This document shows, one piece after another, positions 1 to 13,300 of a stretch of 64,000 nucleotides of DNA. Origin of the DNA: Acanthochlamys bracteata. Lineage: Eukaryota; Streptophyta; Magnoliopsida; Pandanales; Velloziaceae. Position 1 is the stretch's first letter; every line of letters starts with the position of its first letter. The notes beneath the pieces are model-generated. The model worked only from the letters and a program-made list of their open reading frames with translations, was not told where the DNA came from and made no database searches. The stretch spans positions 9,542,662-9,606,661 of the forward strand of contig CM034132.1 of the NCBI GenBank assembly GCA_019914995.1, given 5' to 3'. The position numbers and the translations under genes are program-made.

Positions 1-2518
1 ACTTCAAAGATGAAAGTAGACAGAGTGCCTTATTAAATATCATAAACATGGACATTATGATCAAAAATACAAAATATGAGATTCCGTGTCCTCAACAGCT
101 CTTCCTTAGAATTGCAGAAAACAGAAGAGCAATCCAGGCAAAAAGAATAGTCAAAAGGTTCTACACATATGTTGGCCCTTAAGCTTCAACTCCCAGGTTT
201 ATGGAGATAGGGGAATTTGTAAGTGAATTCTGCATATGATTAGACTGAATACGATACATAGGATCATTCCAAAGTTCATATCAATAAGCGCGACTCACTG
301 AGGACTCAATTACTCTAGGCAGCGTATTATGATTTAAGAAGTTCTTTAACCTAACCTAGAGTCCAGGAAGACTTACTGCAATCCTGATATGCTTATATTG
401 CAGTGTACGCCTGTTTATTTGGGTAGGATGTGCTGTTAAAACAATTTCAACAACCTGCAAAGAATGATACGTACTATATTAAAGATACTTACACTTACAT
501 CCGGTATAAACAAATAGATTATCCATTTATCACGAACACGAACCTGGTTACAAACAGTATCATAAAGCTCTTTGGGTGGTACTCCACTTTGTATCAATTT
601 ATCAAAGATATCATTGCATGACTTGGACACATGAGCAATATTTCGAGTTTCACGGACCCTGGAAGAGATGTAGCATACAAATTCATGCTTCAGCTGTACT
701 GTTCATATCATGTAAAGCATTCGATAGGCTTTATCGATGAAACACATCTTTATGTCCTCAGCTAATTCAATGATCAATAGCGCATTTAATCAGCCAAGCA
801 TATCTACTTTAGATACAGAGAAGTTCGCTTAACTTCTACCCACAAATAATTAGTAAGGCAAGTCAAGTATAATTCTTAGATCCATATATCTTTGTACATA
901 ATCCTCCAAAAACAAGAAGATATATAAGGGGCATTAACCACTTTATTGCCTCTTCTACAAACTCCTCACTTTGTCACTTTTTTTCCTGATATGTATCATA
1001 AAATAGCCATGACATTATCGAGGTCTACAGAACATTACTCCAGAGGAAAACATGACACAGGTACAGCTTACAGGTTGCTAACGCTATCTGAATACTTGAC
1101 GGTTAGCAGCATGTTTTTTTTATTTTTGCAGTTTTGTTGCTTGTCATTGGTGCCATCATTTAGCATTGAGACAGATCGAAATATGAAAACAACATAAGTT
1201 GAGATAAGCTCAGTCAACAGTGTGAATTCTTATCACAAGAAAAGCTAAGCACCTGTGATGTGTCTCAGCAATGCCCATAAGGTTCAGATAGTGGCTAAAA
1301 GCACGGGCCAAGGACAAGGCTTCCTCAAGTGTCATCTTTGATATGTCTGTTGCCAGTTGCTTCTCTAGTGTCTCTGCCATTTCTTCCATCCCAGCATTTC
1401 TCAAATTCACAGCACTCTGCCACACATGCAGGTTAGTATAGAACACCGGACAATCACAAAGGGATCCAAATGAAACATCAAGATCAAATTCCAAGATGCA
1501 ACCCAAAAACTAGCATGTACAAGGAGCTTGCACTCACTCATTGATGCAGCATATTGAAGAAGAAATATATCTTAGACAAATGTAAATCATAGAGTTACAA
1601 GCATAGACAACAAAAAATAGTAGCTTTCAATAAGTTCTTGATTCTTATAAGATAAGATGCAGCTAATACCTAATTGAGTATCTAATCTGAAGAATAATAT
1701 ACACAATTATTCTCCCAAAAACAAGAAAGAAAAGCAAATTGCTGCCACAAACTTTAGCCTCAACCTTTCTTTCTTTCTTTTTCTTTTTAATCAAGAAAAT
1801 CATCACATTAAGCAGCTGATCGCCCTATACAAATGGATTTGTTCAAAGAACAAAACAGAGCATTACAGAAGTTTCACAGGAAAAGTAAATCCCATTTCTT
1901 CCAAACACATACTTACTACCCAAAATAACCAATTTTAAATCTCTCACAAACACTTGTAGACTCTATACTATCAACAACAAAGAACTCTGCTTAAATTTCT
2001 CCAAGAAAGCTGAATTACATTACACTAGACATTACAAAACACACTACAACAAACACAAAGGTCTCATTTCTTCCTGAAAAACAGACGGAATTTTTATACC
2101 TCCCACATATAGCCACCCATTTCTCAGAGAATGCTAAACTACATTACACTAATATTGCAAAAATAACACACTACCAACAAACACAAAGATCACATTTTTA
2201 GAAGAAATGAGTTACTTTCTACACTAACCACAAAAAAGTAACTTACTTTCTCAAAGAAAGCACAACGACGATACACTTTATAGCGCAAACACTAGAAAAC
2301 ACAACGTATGAAACAGAAAGATCATATTTTTCTTAAAAAGATGTGATATTTTCTTTTAAAACCTGAGCAAGAACGCGCTTGCGCTCAACATTGTCCATAA
2401 AACTCGGCCCAACTTCTCTGTGCAGCACATCGTGCAGAAGGTTTCCTAACAGATGGCACTCATCTTCATACGACTGGAATGAGATCTCCTCTGCCATATC
2501 ATCTGTAGTGTCTGTCAT
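1..2518 (-). CDS. PPC4: Bacterial-type phosphoenolpyruvate carboxylase, 5' part (partial)
   Basis: First three coding exons of PEP carboxylase, which adds bicarbonate to PEP to make oxaloacetate in the cytosol. Exons (minus strand): 2518-2363, 1416-1253, 658-544; phases join cleanly (52 aa, then phase 2, then phase 0). The start MTDTTDDMAEEISFQSY and the later block SGVPPKELYDTVCNQ match the plant bacterial-type clade (PPC4) rather than the plant-type enzymes. The N-terminal Ser phosphorylation motif of plant-type PEPC is not seen, as known for this clade. After the donor at 543 only intron is visible down to base 1, so the catalytic body lies outside the window. It is divergent from NUDX1, with 2.66 kb between the starts. 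Identity is confident; everything beyond about 145 residues is unseen. Confidence 0.9.
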
Positions 2519-2884
2519 CTCTCCAAATTCTTTCTCTCGACACAGAAACTAAGAAACAAAAGAGATTCTCAGGAGAATAACAAAATCTTGCACTGTTGTT
2601 GAAGATTTTCGAATAAAAAACAACCAAAGATTTGAGATTTGCTTTTGAAGCAGATGAAGCGCTTTTTTTACCGTGTCAATAAACCAACAATAGAGCGACA
2701 CGTATTGGTCTCACCATGAACTCAGGAGATATTTTATGTTTTTTAGCAATATCAAGTCCTCAGTAATTTACAAAATAATACTAGAAGCATTACTTTTCTC
2801 AGTTGTAACCTTCTATAAGCTTGCGATCAATTACTTTATTTTTCTTGTATTGATCGTCTATTAACATATTGGTGATATCATTAC

Positions 2885-3400
2885 TTTTTTAAGGTCTGTA
2901 TTTTACAATATGATTAATACAGGCCTTTTATAGCAATAAAGGATTCAGGTCCTCTGAAATTTCAGTATCAGACCAAACCGAGGCCCTTATATAACTAGAT
3001 TTCGCAAAACGAGACCCTTATATTTAAAGCCTGTAAAAAATAAGTATATTTTTGCAATTGTTTACCTATATTACAGGATTTCGTAACTGTAATGGTTCAA
3101 GAAGACTCTTCTTTTAGAAGATGATAATAAGGGCTTGTTATTGCAAAGAAAATAGATTAAGGTCCTACAATTACATAATATGACCAAATAACTAGATTTC
3201 ACAACATCGAGCTCTTGTATAAGCATGTTATTTGCAATATTAGACCTCGCAATGGATTTGTTACAATTGTAATTTTAGTAATGAATAAGGACTTACTTTC
3301 GTAGAAGATGATAATTAGTGGCATATTATTGCAAAAGAAATACAGGCGAAACGTGTCTTCTTGGTAGTGGAAATTCTTCATAACTAAGGCTATAACACGA
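2885..3400. repeat. Degenerate tandem repeat, unit about 190 bp
   Basis: Two diverged copies. The block beginning GAAGATGATAATAAGGGC at about 3117 recurs as GAAGATGATAATTAGTGGC at about 3304. The block ATAACTAGATTTCGCAAAAC at about 2991 recurs as ATAACTAGATTTCACAAC at about 3188. Both pairs are spaced 187-197 bp apart in the same order, so this is a local duplication rather than chance AT richness. Confidence 0.6.
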
Positions 3401-5111
3401 GAGTTTCATTTTCAGGACAGAAAGCTCCATACTTTCACGTTTCTCAAAAGATTCCAAGAAGTTTTGAAATTTCTGAATCAACTCCCTCAATTTTTCTGCA
3501 TTATTTATTTATCAAGATCTTCTTGTTTCAAAGATTTGATTGTTTAAATTAGTAATAATATTGGTAAGTATCATGTCAATAAAACAGAAGGCCACTGCAC
3601 TTGTTGCAAAGTAATCAGTTTGGGAGTAATTTGAAACTATTTTTTTAAAATAGATGATTTTGTCATATTTTAATAAATAATTTTCACTATTTTAACAAAA
3701 AAATTTATTACCAATTTTTTGTAAAATTTTAATAAATTTTATAATATTATAAAAAAATTAAAAATTATGTTTTTAGAACGCGTGGTCAAACTCGTCATTA
3801 GAACGATCAAAGAATAAATTAAAACAAAAAAGAATCTTTTTATTGTTTCTGTGGTATATGCTCTTCAAAACGAGTGGGGCCCAAATTGAGAAAGATTGGT
3901 TTGAAGTTTTGGTCGAAAAAGTTTTCTTCCGTGGAATATTCCCTTTTTTAGGCTCCGGTTGAATGTGCTTATTTCGAGCGCGTTTGGCATTAGTAATAAT
4001 ATTCTTTTTATAAGTAAAAGTAAGTTGGAAGAGAATTTTTATATTTTTTTATATTATTTTGTATTTAGAAATGAGTTATTAAAAATAAAAGAAAGTAACT
4101 TTTTGGATGAAAAAGACACACTCTCAAATAAGCTGCTGTTCTTATAATAAAAATATTAAAAACTTTATATAATATAATATAGTATTATTTATTATTTTTT
4201 AAATAATAATTTATTTTAAAAAAATTCTAAATATTATTTTTTTAAAATAAATTTATTAATATTATTAATTTTAATATATATCAATGTATAGATCGGAAAG
4301 TTATTCTAATTCGGTTTATCCGAATCTAACCTGATAATTCACATTACCATCCTTACTTTTTAGCATCTTATTAACTTTTTTATAAAAGTTTGTTTGATAA
4401 ATTGACCGTATTGTTTGTTTACTGTCTATTTATTACTTACAAATCAACAATGAAATTTAGATAACAATTTAAAAGACTATTCAATTTAATTATTATTGAC
4501 AGTAACAACAATTTTACTACTTATACATATTAATATAAAAAATATTAGTCTGTTATAAAAATTTTAAATTTTAAAATTGGAATTATATATAAAAAAATTT
4601 TAATTTTAAAAATTTCTATTATGTTTTAAAAATATATAACGATTATATTATAACTATCATATATTTTTAAAACCTCCACTAAAAATTCTTTTTTTTTAAT
4701 TATAAATATCTTATTCTAAGTAATTCCAAAGACTCTCTTATAGTTATCACAAGCCAAAAATAATAAATAAGAAATAAACCAAGGAGTTTGCTTGACGACC
4801 AAGAAGATAATTGACAATAAAGAATAAAACAATCTTAATTTAATGACTAAATTTCAAAACTGTTAACATTAAAAAACAGAAAGTGCTTCAAAGCAATAGT
4901 TGTAGTCAACAAACAACCACCTAGCTAATTAATTCCAATAAATTTTGTTTAACTCTAAAAAAATTATACGCAATTGTTAAATATAATTTTTAAATATAAA
5001 GTATCAAATAATATATATATATATAATTTTATTTTAAAAATATTTATAAAATAATATATTGAAATGTTTTTTAAAAAAAAGTTTTTTTTCGAGCATCCCC
5101 TGATTTCATTC

Positions 5112-5126
5112 TATAATTTATATACC
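5112..5126 (+). promoter_or_regulatory. Possible TATA box of NUDX1
   Basis: A TATAATTTATATACC run lies about 55-70 bp before the NUDX1 ATG, a spacing that fits a plant TATA box with a short leader. The region is AT-rich, so the call is weak. Confidence 0.3.
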
Positions 5127-5165
5127 AATCCTCGTAGTAGTAAAATAAGCAGCAGAATAAATTAG

Positions 5166-5705
<540 letters not shown>

Positions 5706-6668
5706 TCCTGTATTTTTTGTATGTTTTTACTCTTCTGATTTGTAGGAATTTTCTTTTGTAATTGTTAGAAGCTTAGATCTTCAACTCAAAATCTGAAATC
5801 GAAAGGTAGATTTGTCCACAAAAAAAAAAGTTCCAAAGAAATACCAGAAAGGGCAATACATTTGAAACTAACAGTGTGTCCTTATTAAAAAGTGAATTAA
5901 CATTATTGAAAGTGAAATTTTATAATTTTTTAGAAAGAAATAAGTTAGAAATAAAATTTTGTGTAGTTAAAAATTAATCGAAAGTATTGAAATTGATTTT
6001 ACAAAACTCATTTTCTACAAACTAAGGACAGTATTTTAAATATCGGTAACTAGATTTCGTAAAAATAAAAAATAAAAAATAAAATATTTTTAAAAATAAA
6101 GTCAAAATAGAGTTTAATTTTTATATTTTTATTGATTTTTAAAGTTAATTGAAGGTGATTTAAAAGAGAAAAATATAGTGAAATTTAAATTCCATTTGTG
6201 CAAAATTAGAAACTCGAATTCTCATTAATTTGTTTGCAATTAACGTATAAAAAATTACTGAAATTCTAATTCTGACGAGAGAAATTAGAGTTTCACCAAC
6301 TTGAAACACGCACTAAAACACAAACTTATTTGCTTTGCTCGCCTGAAATAAAATTTCTAAAAGTAAATTTTTGAAAAAATTATTACTAAACATTGGCAGA
6401 AAAAAAGTCGCTTCCGAGTGTGAAGCAAAACATGCTCTACATTATCTTTAGAAATTCAGCAGCCCTTCCAACTAGCATGCTACGTCAAAAAAAAATCCAA
6501 CAAGAAGCAGCATCGTAAAGCTTTGAACACCAGCAGCTTGATAGCTTTAACTGCACCAACAGGCCAACGAAGCTTTATAGAAATTCCCTGTCTGTTCATG
6601 TTGGAGGGAGGGTGAGTATCTGAAATTCCTGGAGCCAAGAAGGGAAGAGCTTGTGCTGTCCAATGTTA
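5706..6668. other. Convergent intergenic region NUDX1-EMG1
   Basis: AT-rich 3' flanks of two convergent genes. No ORF or repeat of note was seen. Confidence 0.5.
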
Positions 6669-9600
6669 TCAGACGATCTTCCATTTCTGCTGAAATGAAG
6701 TGCATATTTGTGATAGACAGCATGCTGCACTGAGTGGGTAATTTGAAACTGCACATAGATAAATGACTTCGTTCAGATACTAGTCAAAGAAATTTAGGGC
6801 TTGTTTACTACAGTTGTCAGGAAGTGATACTAGAAGTGACTTTCTTCGGCCAAAAGTCATTTCCATATGCCTTTCTGTGTTTATTTTCATAAATTTACTT
6901 TTGAACTTCTTAATAACTCACTTCTCTAGAAACTCACTTTCCAATCACTTTCTGATAAGTAAACAAGCCCCTTAAGAATAACTTGAAGAAGTAAGCATGA
7001 CAAAATCGACAATAAATATTCAATGTAAAATATTACAGTGATATCTTAAGAAAAAGATGTTAGGCAAAGTTCATCTTCAGCACAAGGTAAAACCAAATAG
7101 TTGGCAATCAAACTAGCATAGCTTATGTATGAACCACGGCTTGTATACCTCTTCAATAACAAATTACGTGACGATGAAAGACGAACTATTGAAGCTTTCA
7201 AAAGCATACACTTGCATTGATGCATGCAAAAACAAGGAAAGACCTACGAAGAGGTACAATTTGCAGAAACTCATTGCACTTTCAAGCTAATTCTAATGCA
7301 AAGAACAGTATTCCAAAACCTAAGAAACTAGCAAATGAATAGATATTGTGTTCTCTTTACAAAACAAAGCATTTAGGTGCAAACACGAGAATCAACTTAG
7401 AGAACATATTTAAACAAGGAAAATGAAATAGTGCTAGAGCAGGCTTCTACTCCTAAGTGGACTTGGAGGCAATGGTTGCTAAACAACACCCACTGAAAAC
7501 AGACATTGAACTGTCTCAAGCAAGTAGGAGTTCCTGATTCTGGTATATGCTTTGATTTCTTATTTTCTAAATAGAACGCCGTATGTTTTGCCTTAAAATT
7601 ATTACAATCCAGAACAGCCTTCAACTTTTCTGAAGTAACACACTTTCCTGATAAGAAAGCGCCATGTGATGTTAGCTCGCGTAACTCTATACACCAAGCC
7701 GGAAGTTGGTATTACTCTGTTCGCAAGTTTCTGCAGAACTTGCAAAGAACCTATACACCTATCCGAAGTTGGTATAACTAGTGAGCCGTTTGCAAGTCTC
7801 TACGAACTTGCAAAAGAACCTAAAGTTGTTTATAAAACAACCAATTGCAAACCCATTTCACATAATCTTATGAATAAATACAAGCAAAACTTACTTGATA
7901 TGAAATCATCTGCATATTCCCGAGTGATCTGCCCATGAGCCATGGCACCCACCTGGAGATGGGTACAATATGGTAAAAAATGGGGAAAGTGTTAATTATC
8001 ACAGCCCTATCAATATAGAGAGCACCTACCACAAACACAAGCGGCGTATCATCACTTGCAGCAGCAACAAAGTCCCATATTGGAACCATCCTTTCTGAGC
8101 TATATGAAAGGCCTGCATTTTGCACAAGATCTGTCATTGTGTACTCAAAAGAAATAAAAAGTTACAACTTTGGAACTGAGTGACAATTCATTTACCTATC
8201 TTAGGAATACAAAGTTACAACTTGGGGACTGTTTAACAATTCATTTACCTATCTTTTGAGAACTAATAGGTAAATGCCGCGTAACGGGGTTCTTTATTAC
8301 ATTTAGGAGCTTCTCCCGCTTTCCAGCAGCATTAATACTTAGTTTCTGCAGCAGCTGCACTGTAAATATGAAAAAAAACAGTCAAATGGTCTTGACTTCT
8401 TAAATAAGAAATATTTGCTCAGGCTCAAACAGAATCTTAACAGCTTACACATTAGGCCGGAAAAGCGATCTAGTGTTCGAGGCATACGAACATGAGGTTT
8501 AACCTCAAAAAGCACGCCCTTCTCTGATTTCACATATAACGCCTGCAACCTCCCTGCCTTTGTTATAGGGCTGTCCAGTATCGTAAGAAGGGCCTGGACA
8601 AAAGAATTGCCATATCAGTATGGACGAAATTAAATTCTCTGTGCAACCTATAGGCACTCTGCACACATGTATTTATTCACATCAAGAGTATGTCCAACAA
8701 GTGGCACATCAGGACTGAAGAAGTAAATCTTCGAACCTTTTCCCTCTACTGTTTCGCCTCCAACCAACACCCACCTAACCAACCTACTACAGGTACCAGG
8801 ATGTTGATGCATGGAGCATTGTAAACAGCTTCCAGTGTCACAAATATCCATCTATGTCCGCTAACACTTCTCCATATCAAGATCGATCATGGTGTCTTCT
8901 AAGATGATAGGTTTAGCGAGAATTTAACATGGACAAGTAAATATATGTATACTAATATAAATTTAGTAGCAATCCTACTACCAGAGAAGATAGAGAAGGG
9001 AATTAGAGAAGCTTGCCTGATGAATGATGTCCGGCCTATAATCACCAGGGTTGCGGTTATGCTTCCTCAGGTAGTTTGCATGCTTGTCTGAGCTCAACAG
9101 TTGAAAATCCTGAAACAAATCATGCAAAAATGGAGCAAAATTTATCTAAAAAGCAAGAAGAATAATTCCTAGATTTTAAAACCAATCAAAACCCTCAAAC
9201 CCAAACTTCAGAAAAGACACAAATGAGAACGCAATCAGGTAAACTTTTACAAAATTAATAGCTCCAAGGTCAGACCTTTCCAAATTGAACAGGAGAACAA
9301 AACATAGTAACAAATTACAACACCAATTGAATTTACACAATCAAAACACTCAAAGATCGAAGCATTCCAACTGATTAGAGGAACAGAGACAAAACCCTAC
9401 CAAAACTCATGAAGCCAAAATCCTTCAAATGAAAGATAAATCAAAACCCAAACCAAATCAAACATACACGCAATATACACCTCAATGATCGAAACATTCA
9501 AACTTATTCGAAGAAAGAACAAAATTCTACCAAAACCCATGAACCCAAACTACCTGTACAAAGCTCAAAGAACGAACCTTTCCAATTTAATCAAAGAACA

Positions 9601-9963
9601 AATTTTTATCCTACCAAAACCAATAAACTTGAACTTCCTCCAATCGAAATAAATCAGAAACTCAACCAGATTAGAACACAAAGATTTCACCTTTCCTACT
9701 TTGGCAATCTCCAATGAAGCTCTCTCAAGTACAAAGATAACTCCAGGCTTCTTCGAGCTATCCAGAGGTTTCTGAACAGGCAACCCAGCTACCTCTTCTT
9801 CCCCTCCTTCCACTTCTTGTTCTTCTTCTTCATTTCTCACCGCGTCAGTTCCTACTTCTCTATTCGATTCCCGCAACAATTCTTCTTCTTGTAGTTGTAC
9901 CTCTTCTTCGATTCTGTGTCTCTTCTTCGGTTTTCGAACTTTAACTCCATAAGCCCTAACCAT
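6669..9963 (-). CDS. EMG1: EMG1/NEP1 18S rRNA pseudouridine N1-methyltransferase
   Basis: SPOUT-class methyltransferase needed for small-subunit ribosome biogenesis in the nucleolus; the family N1-methylates a pseudouridine of 18S rRNA. Seven exons (minus): 9963-9691, 9109-9017, 8593-8449, 8359-8249, 8112-8030, 7952-7895, 6748-6669; 843 nt, 280 aa, stop at 6671-6669. All phases join. Landmarks: basic/acidic N-terminus [20 protein letters not shown], then [65 protein letters not shown] (SAM-binding loop region) and the end [13 protein letters not shown]...KWKIV. The donor after exon 2 is GC, not GT (9016-9015). Intron 6 is about 1.15 kb and carries a MITE. A site II motif lies about 100 bp upstream. 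Very sure of identity. Confidence 0.93.
6797..6970. mobile_element. MITE with 13-bp inverted repeats in EMG1 intron 6
   Basis: 174-bp element flanked by perfect terminal inverted repeats GGGCTTGTTTACT and its complement (ending 6970). TTA lies directly left (6794-6796) and, after one extra C, TTA again on the right (6972-6974), suggesting a Tourist/Harbinger-type 3-bp target duplication. There is no coding capacity. It is intronic and therefore probably harmless. Confidence 0.6.
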
Positions 9964-10307
9964 TCTCTTGCTTTCTTTCTTTCTTTCTTCTCTGCTTCGA
10001 GCTTCGGCGGCGGGAGAGAAAGATATATATAGATATATATACATGTTTGCTTAGTGTGGGGCCCATCAAATGTTTGGGTTCGATATTGATCAGAGTTTAA
10101 ATTCACTTGAAACAAGTTCGTGTCCGGTTTGTTTATGTATCGAGATAAATTATTAAAAAAAAAAAAAAAAAAAAGTGCCTTGATCATCGATGATTTTTCT
10201 CTTTCTACTTTTATTTACAACTTGAATATATGTATACAAAATACATATAGTCAACTAATTTTCCAGTGCTTTACATTCAAATTTACTGTTAGTTAAAAAT
10301 CAATCGA
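9964..10307. promoter_or_regulatory. EMG1 promoter / PHO1;H1 3' flank
   Basis: Short spacer between tandem minus-strand genes. It holds an alternating TATA-rich stretch (about 10023-10043), a site II-type TGGGCC on the minus strand (GGCCCA at 10060-10065), and an A run at about 10155-10174. Site II motifs are known from promoters of ribosome-biogenesis and mitochondrial genes in plants, which suits EMG1. Confidence 0.45.
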
Positions 10308-13300
10308 TCAATCTAATTCATCCACTTCATGAAAAGGTAGTGGAACTGTTTTCACTGCTCTAAATTTCCCTGCATTGTTCAGGTGCTCGTTCTCTAACCT
10401 ACAATTTTCAAATATCATTCAAAATAAATATGAGAACAGAAATATCATTATATGAATATCACACAAAAGAATTATCAATTATTATTATGATTCTAAGTTA
10501 TATTTTTATAAATAAAAAATATAAATTTTAAATAATTATTAATTATTTTAGCATAAAAATTTGATTAATTACCTATAGAAGTTCCATTGACCGCGCCGGA
10601 TCACTTCAAGCGAAGCTAAGAAAAACGAAACGACTCTATAATCTAACCCTCCAAAATTGTAATGCAGAACAGTCTGCAACCACGCCAGTCTCAGAACGAA
10701 GTTCAATCCCTGCATTAATATTTTAACCGATAAAATCAAATCAAACTCAATATACGAACTCGAGTCTCGAAGATTTTCAAACGATGAAGATAGCATATAC
10801 CATGGAAATGAAGTAAATGAAGTTTCGTCGAAGGATGAGTTCATTCCTAAGCCATGGATTCTTAGAGTTCATCTGCAGCAGTCCCCAGTCCTTAACGAAG
10901 TCCCAGTAAAGCTGGTAAATCGTCGCGCCACTCGAAACAACAACGACCAACGCTAGCCATCCCATGCTCTTCTCCTTCTCGTACGCCACTTTTGCTCCTG
11001 CAGCAACCATTGCCGACACATACTTGCCTAAGTTCACCAGATGACTCGTTTCTCCTTCGTCGAACCATCTCCTCGCGCACTGCAGTCAATTTTAATAATT
11101 ATTTTGTTAGTTTTTATTTTATTTTTGCGAAACTTATTTACTTGCATTTAAAATACGACATATACTACCTGCATAGCTCGCCAGTAATAAGGCAAGAAGG
11201 AAACAGCATAAGCTAATTCTCTGTAATGCGAAGTGCTCGAGCAGTATCCGTAGTCTTGTGTTTTATAGCTACCAGTTATGTAGTAACAGGCTACGTACTC
11301 CAAATTCCGTAGCAACGGAACCTGTACGTACGTATAAATATACAATAAGCTCAAACTAACACACCAGCAATCTACTTAAAAATAACTGTTTAATTTTTAA
11401 TTTTATATTTTTCAATATATTTTTTATAAATATTTATAAAATTTATTAAAAATTTAAAAAGTATATTAAAATTTTACGTAATGAAAATTTTTTATTATTT
11501 AATTTTATTATTTTTTTGAAATAAAAAAATATAATTTATCTTTAAAAAAATAAAAATATTTTTTATTTTAAAAAGATTTTATTTTAAAAGCACTTTGAAA
11601 CGACTTATATTCATCGAAAATTATAACAACGTATACCTGGCTGCACAGTTGATCTGCCATAAAGAAGTCAACCATTACAACCTGCAGAGAATACGAATCG
11701 ATTCTAAGTTATGTTCGAGATCATTGAATGCACCAATTATTAGCATTTCTTCTTATACAATAAATACGTACCTTGTATAAAGGGGACAAGATTATATTTC
11801 TGATAATTCTCAGGAATCGGAACCTGCTCGATTTGTATACAACGTTGAATGGGCACACCAGCACCAACAAGAACATCTGAAATTAATCGCCATTATATAA
11901 AATTTTTTTATTTCTTCAGAATTGATTAAAAATTCTTGTGTAGCTCTGATATTGGATTTTTACCAGAAGTAAGAGTCCGGGAATGGCTTGAACTGATCTG
12001 GAATTGTAGCCTTTAACGATAAGGGTTAGGTGGGAAAACATTACACCGACGACGAGAGTCATCGAGGTTGTGGAGATCAAGAACACGTCTCTGTACTTCA
12101 ACTCTTTCGTAGGCGAAAATTCGAATATGAAGCTGTAGTTTATGCGCGTCTTCTTCCAGAAGAATATGTTGCAGCCGTAGAGGAACAGGTGCAAGAACAG
12201 CAAGCTGAACATACTGCAGAAAAAAAAACCAAAATTTTTTTTGAAGAGAAGAAATAATATAGAACAATTCAAAATTTAGACGTGAGTATGTACTTGCCTG
12301 AGAACAGGATAGACAGTTTCCATGTAAACGGAATCGGATTGTTGGCCGGAATACATCCCTGCAACGTGTGCCATTATACAGTATCCGATGAACAGCGCCA
12401 GAAAACATCCCGTAAATAATCCTGGTAAAAAAACCGTATACTTATCAGAAACATTTACTTTCTTTTTCTTGCTTTTAAACAGATAGAAATTTTTGTTTTG
12501 AATATTTTTTATGAGTTAGGTGATGTGTTTGGCGTTGCATATATATCTACTCTTTATCTTCTTTTTTTTTATTTCAATTTTTTATTTATTGTACTCTATA
12601 ATATTCAACAGAATTTTTTTAAAATTTAAAAAATATAAAAAGTTTTACTTCGTAAAATTTTTTTATTATATATTTTAATTATATTTTAGATAAAAATAAA
12701 ACTTATTTTAAAAAAAATTTAAAAATTTCATTCGTTTTAAAAAAAGCTCATTTTCAACAAATATCTTCAAACATCACCATAAGTTTGTGTTTAAATTACT
12801 ATTTTTTCGTCTCCATTTCAACTTTTTATTTTTCAAAATTTTATTTTTAATTTGAAAAGTATAAATATATAATTTTATATAATTTGAGGGGAAAAAAACA
12901 AGTTTGTTTTAAGAGAGATAATTTTTATAAAAAAATTTATGTAATATCAAATAATCTGTTAGTATTAATTTTTTACCTATGAAAAAAGTTACGGCGTGTG
13001 ATTCTTTATGCTGATCAGGTTTCAGATACTTCATGGCTTTGCGGCGATCATCTTCAGCAAAATGTTTGATGAACAGTTCTTCAACGTCGTCCATTAATTT
13101 TACCGTCTGTATTTGCAGTGAGTGAACTCTCATCAGAACCCAAAAAAAAAAAAATTTTTTTTGTTTTTCACCACCAAAATCAGATGAAATATTTACCTTG
13201 TCTGAACTGTTGAAGTAGGAACTTTCAACTACTTTCAGGTAAATAGGCATTGTTTGCTTTCCACTAACCTGTACAACACATTAGAAAAAACACATAATTG

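Noticed and set aside
12030..12257. 75-codon plus-strand ORF
   Set aside because: Antisense of PHO1;H1 exon 8; the coding frame of the real gene explains it.
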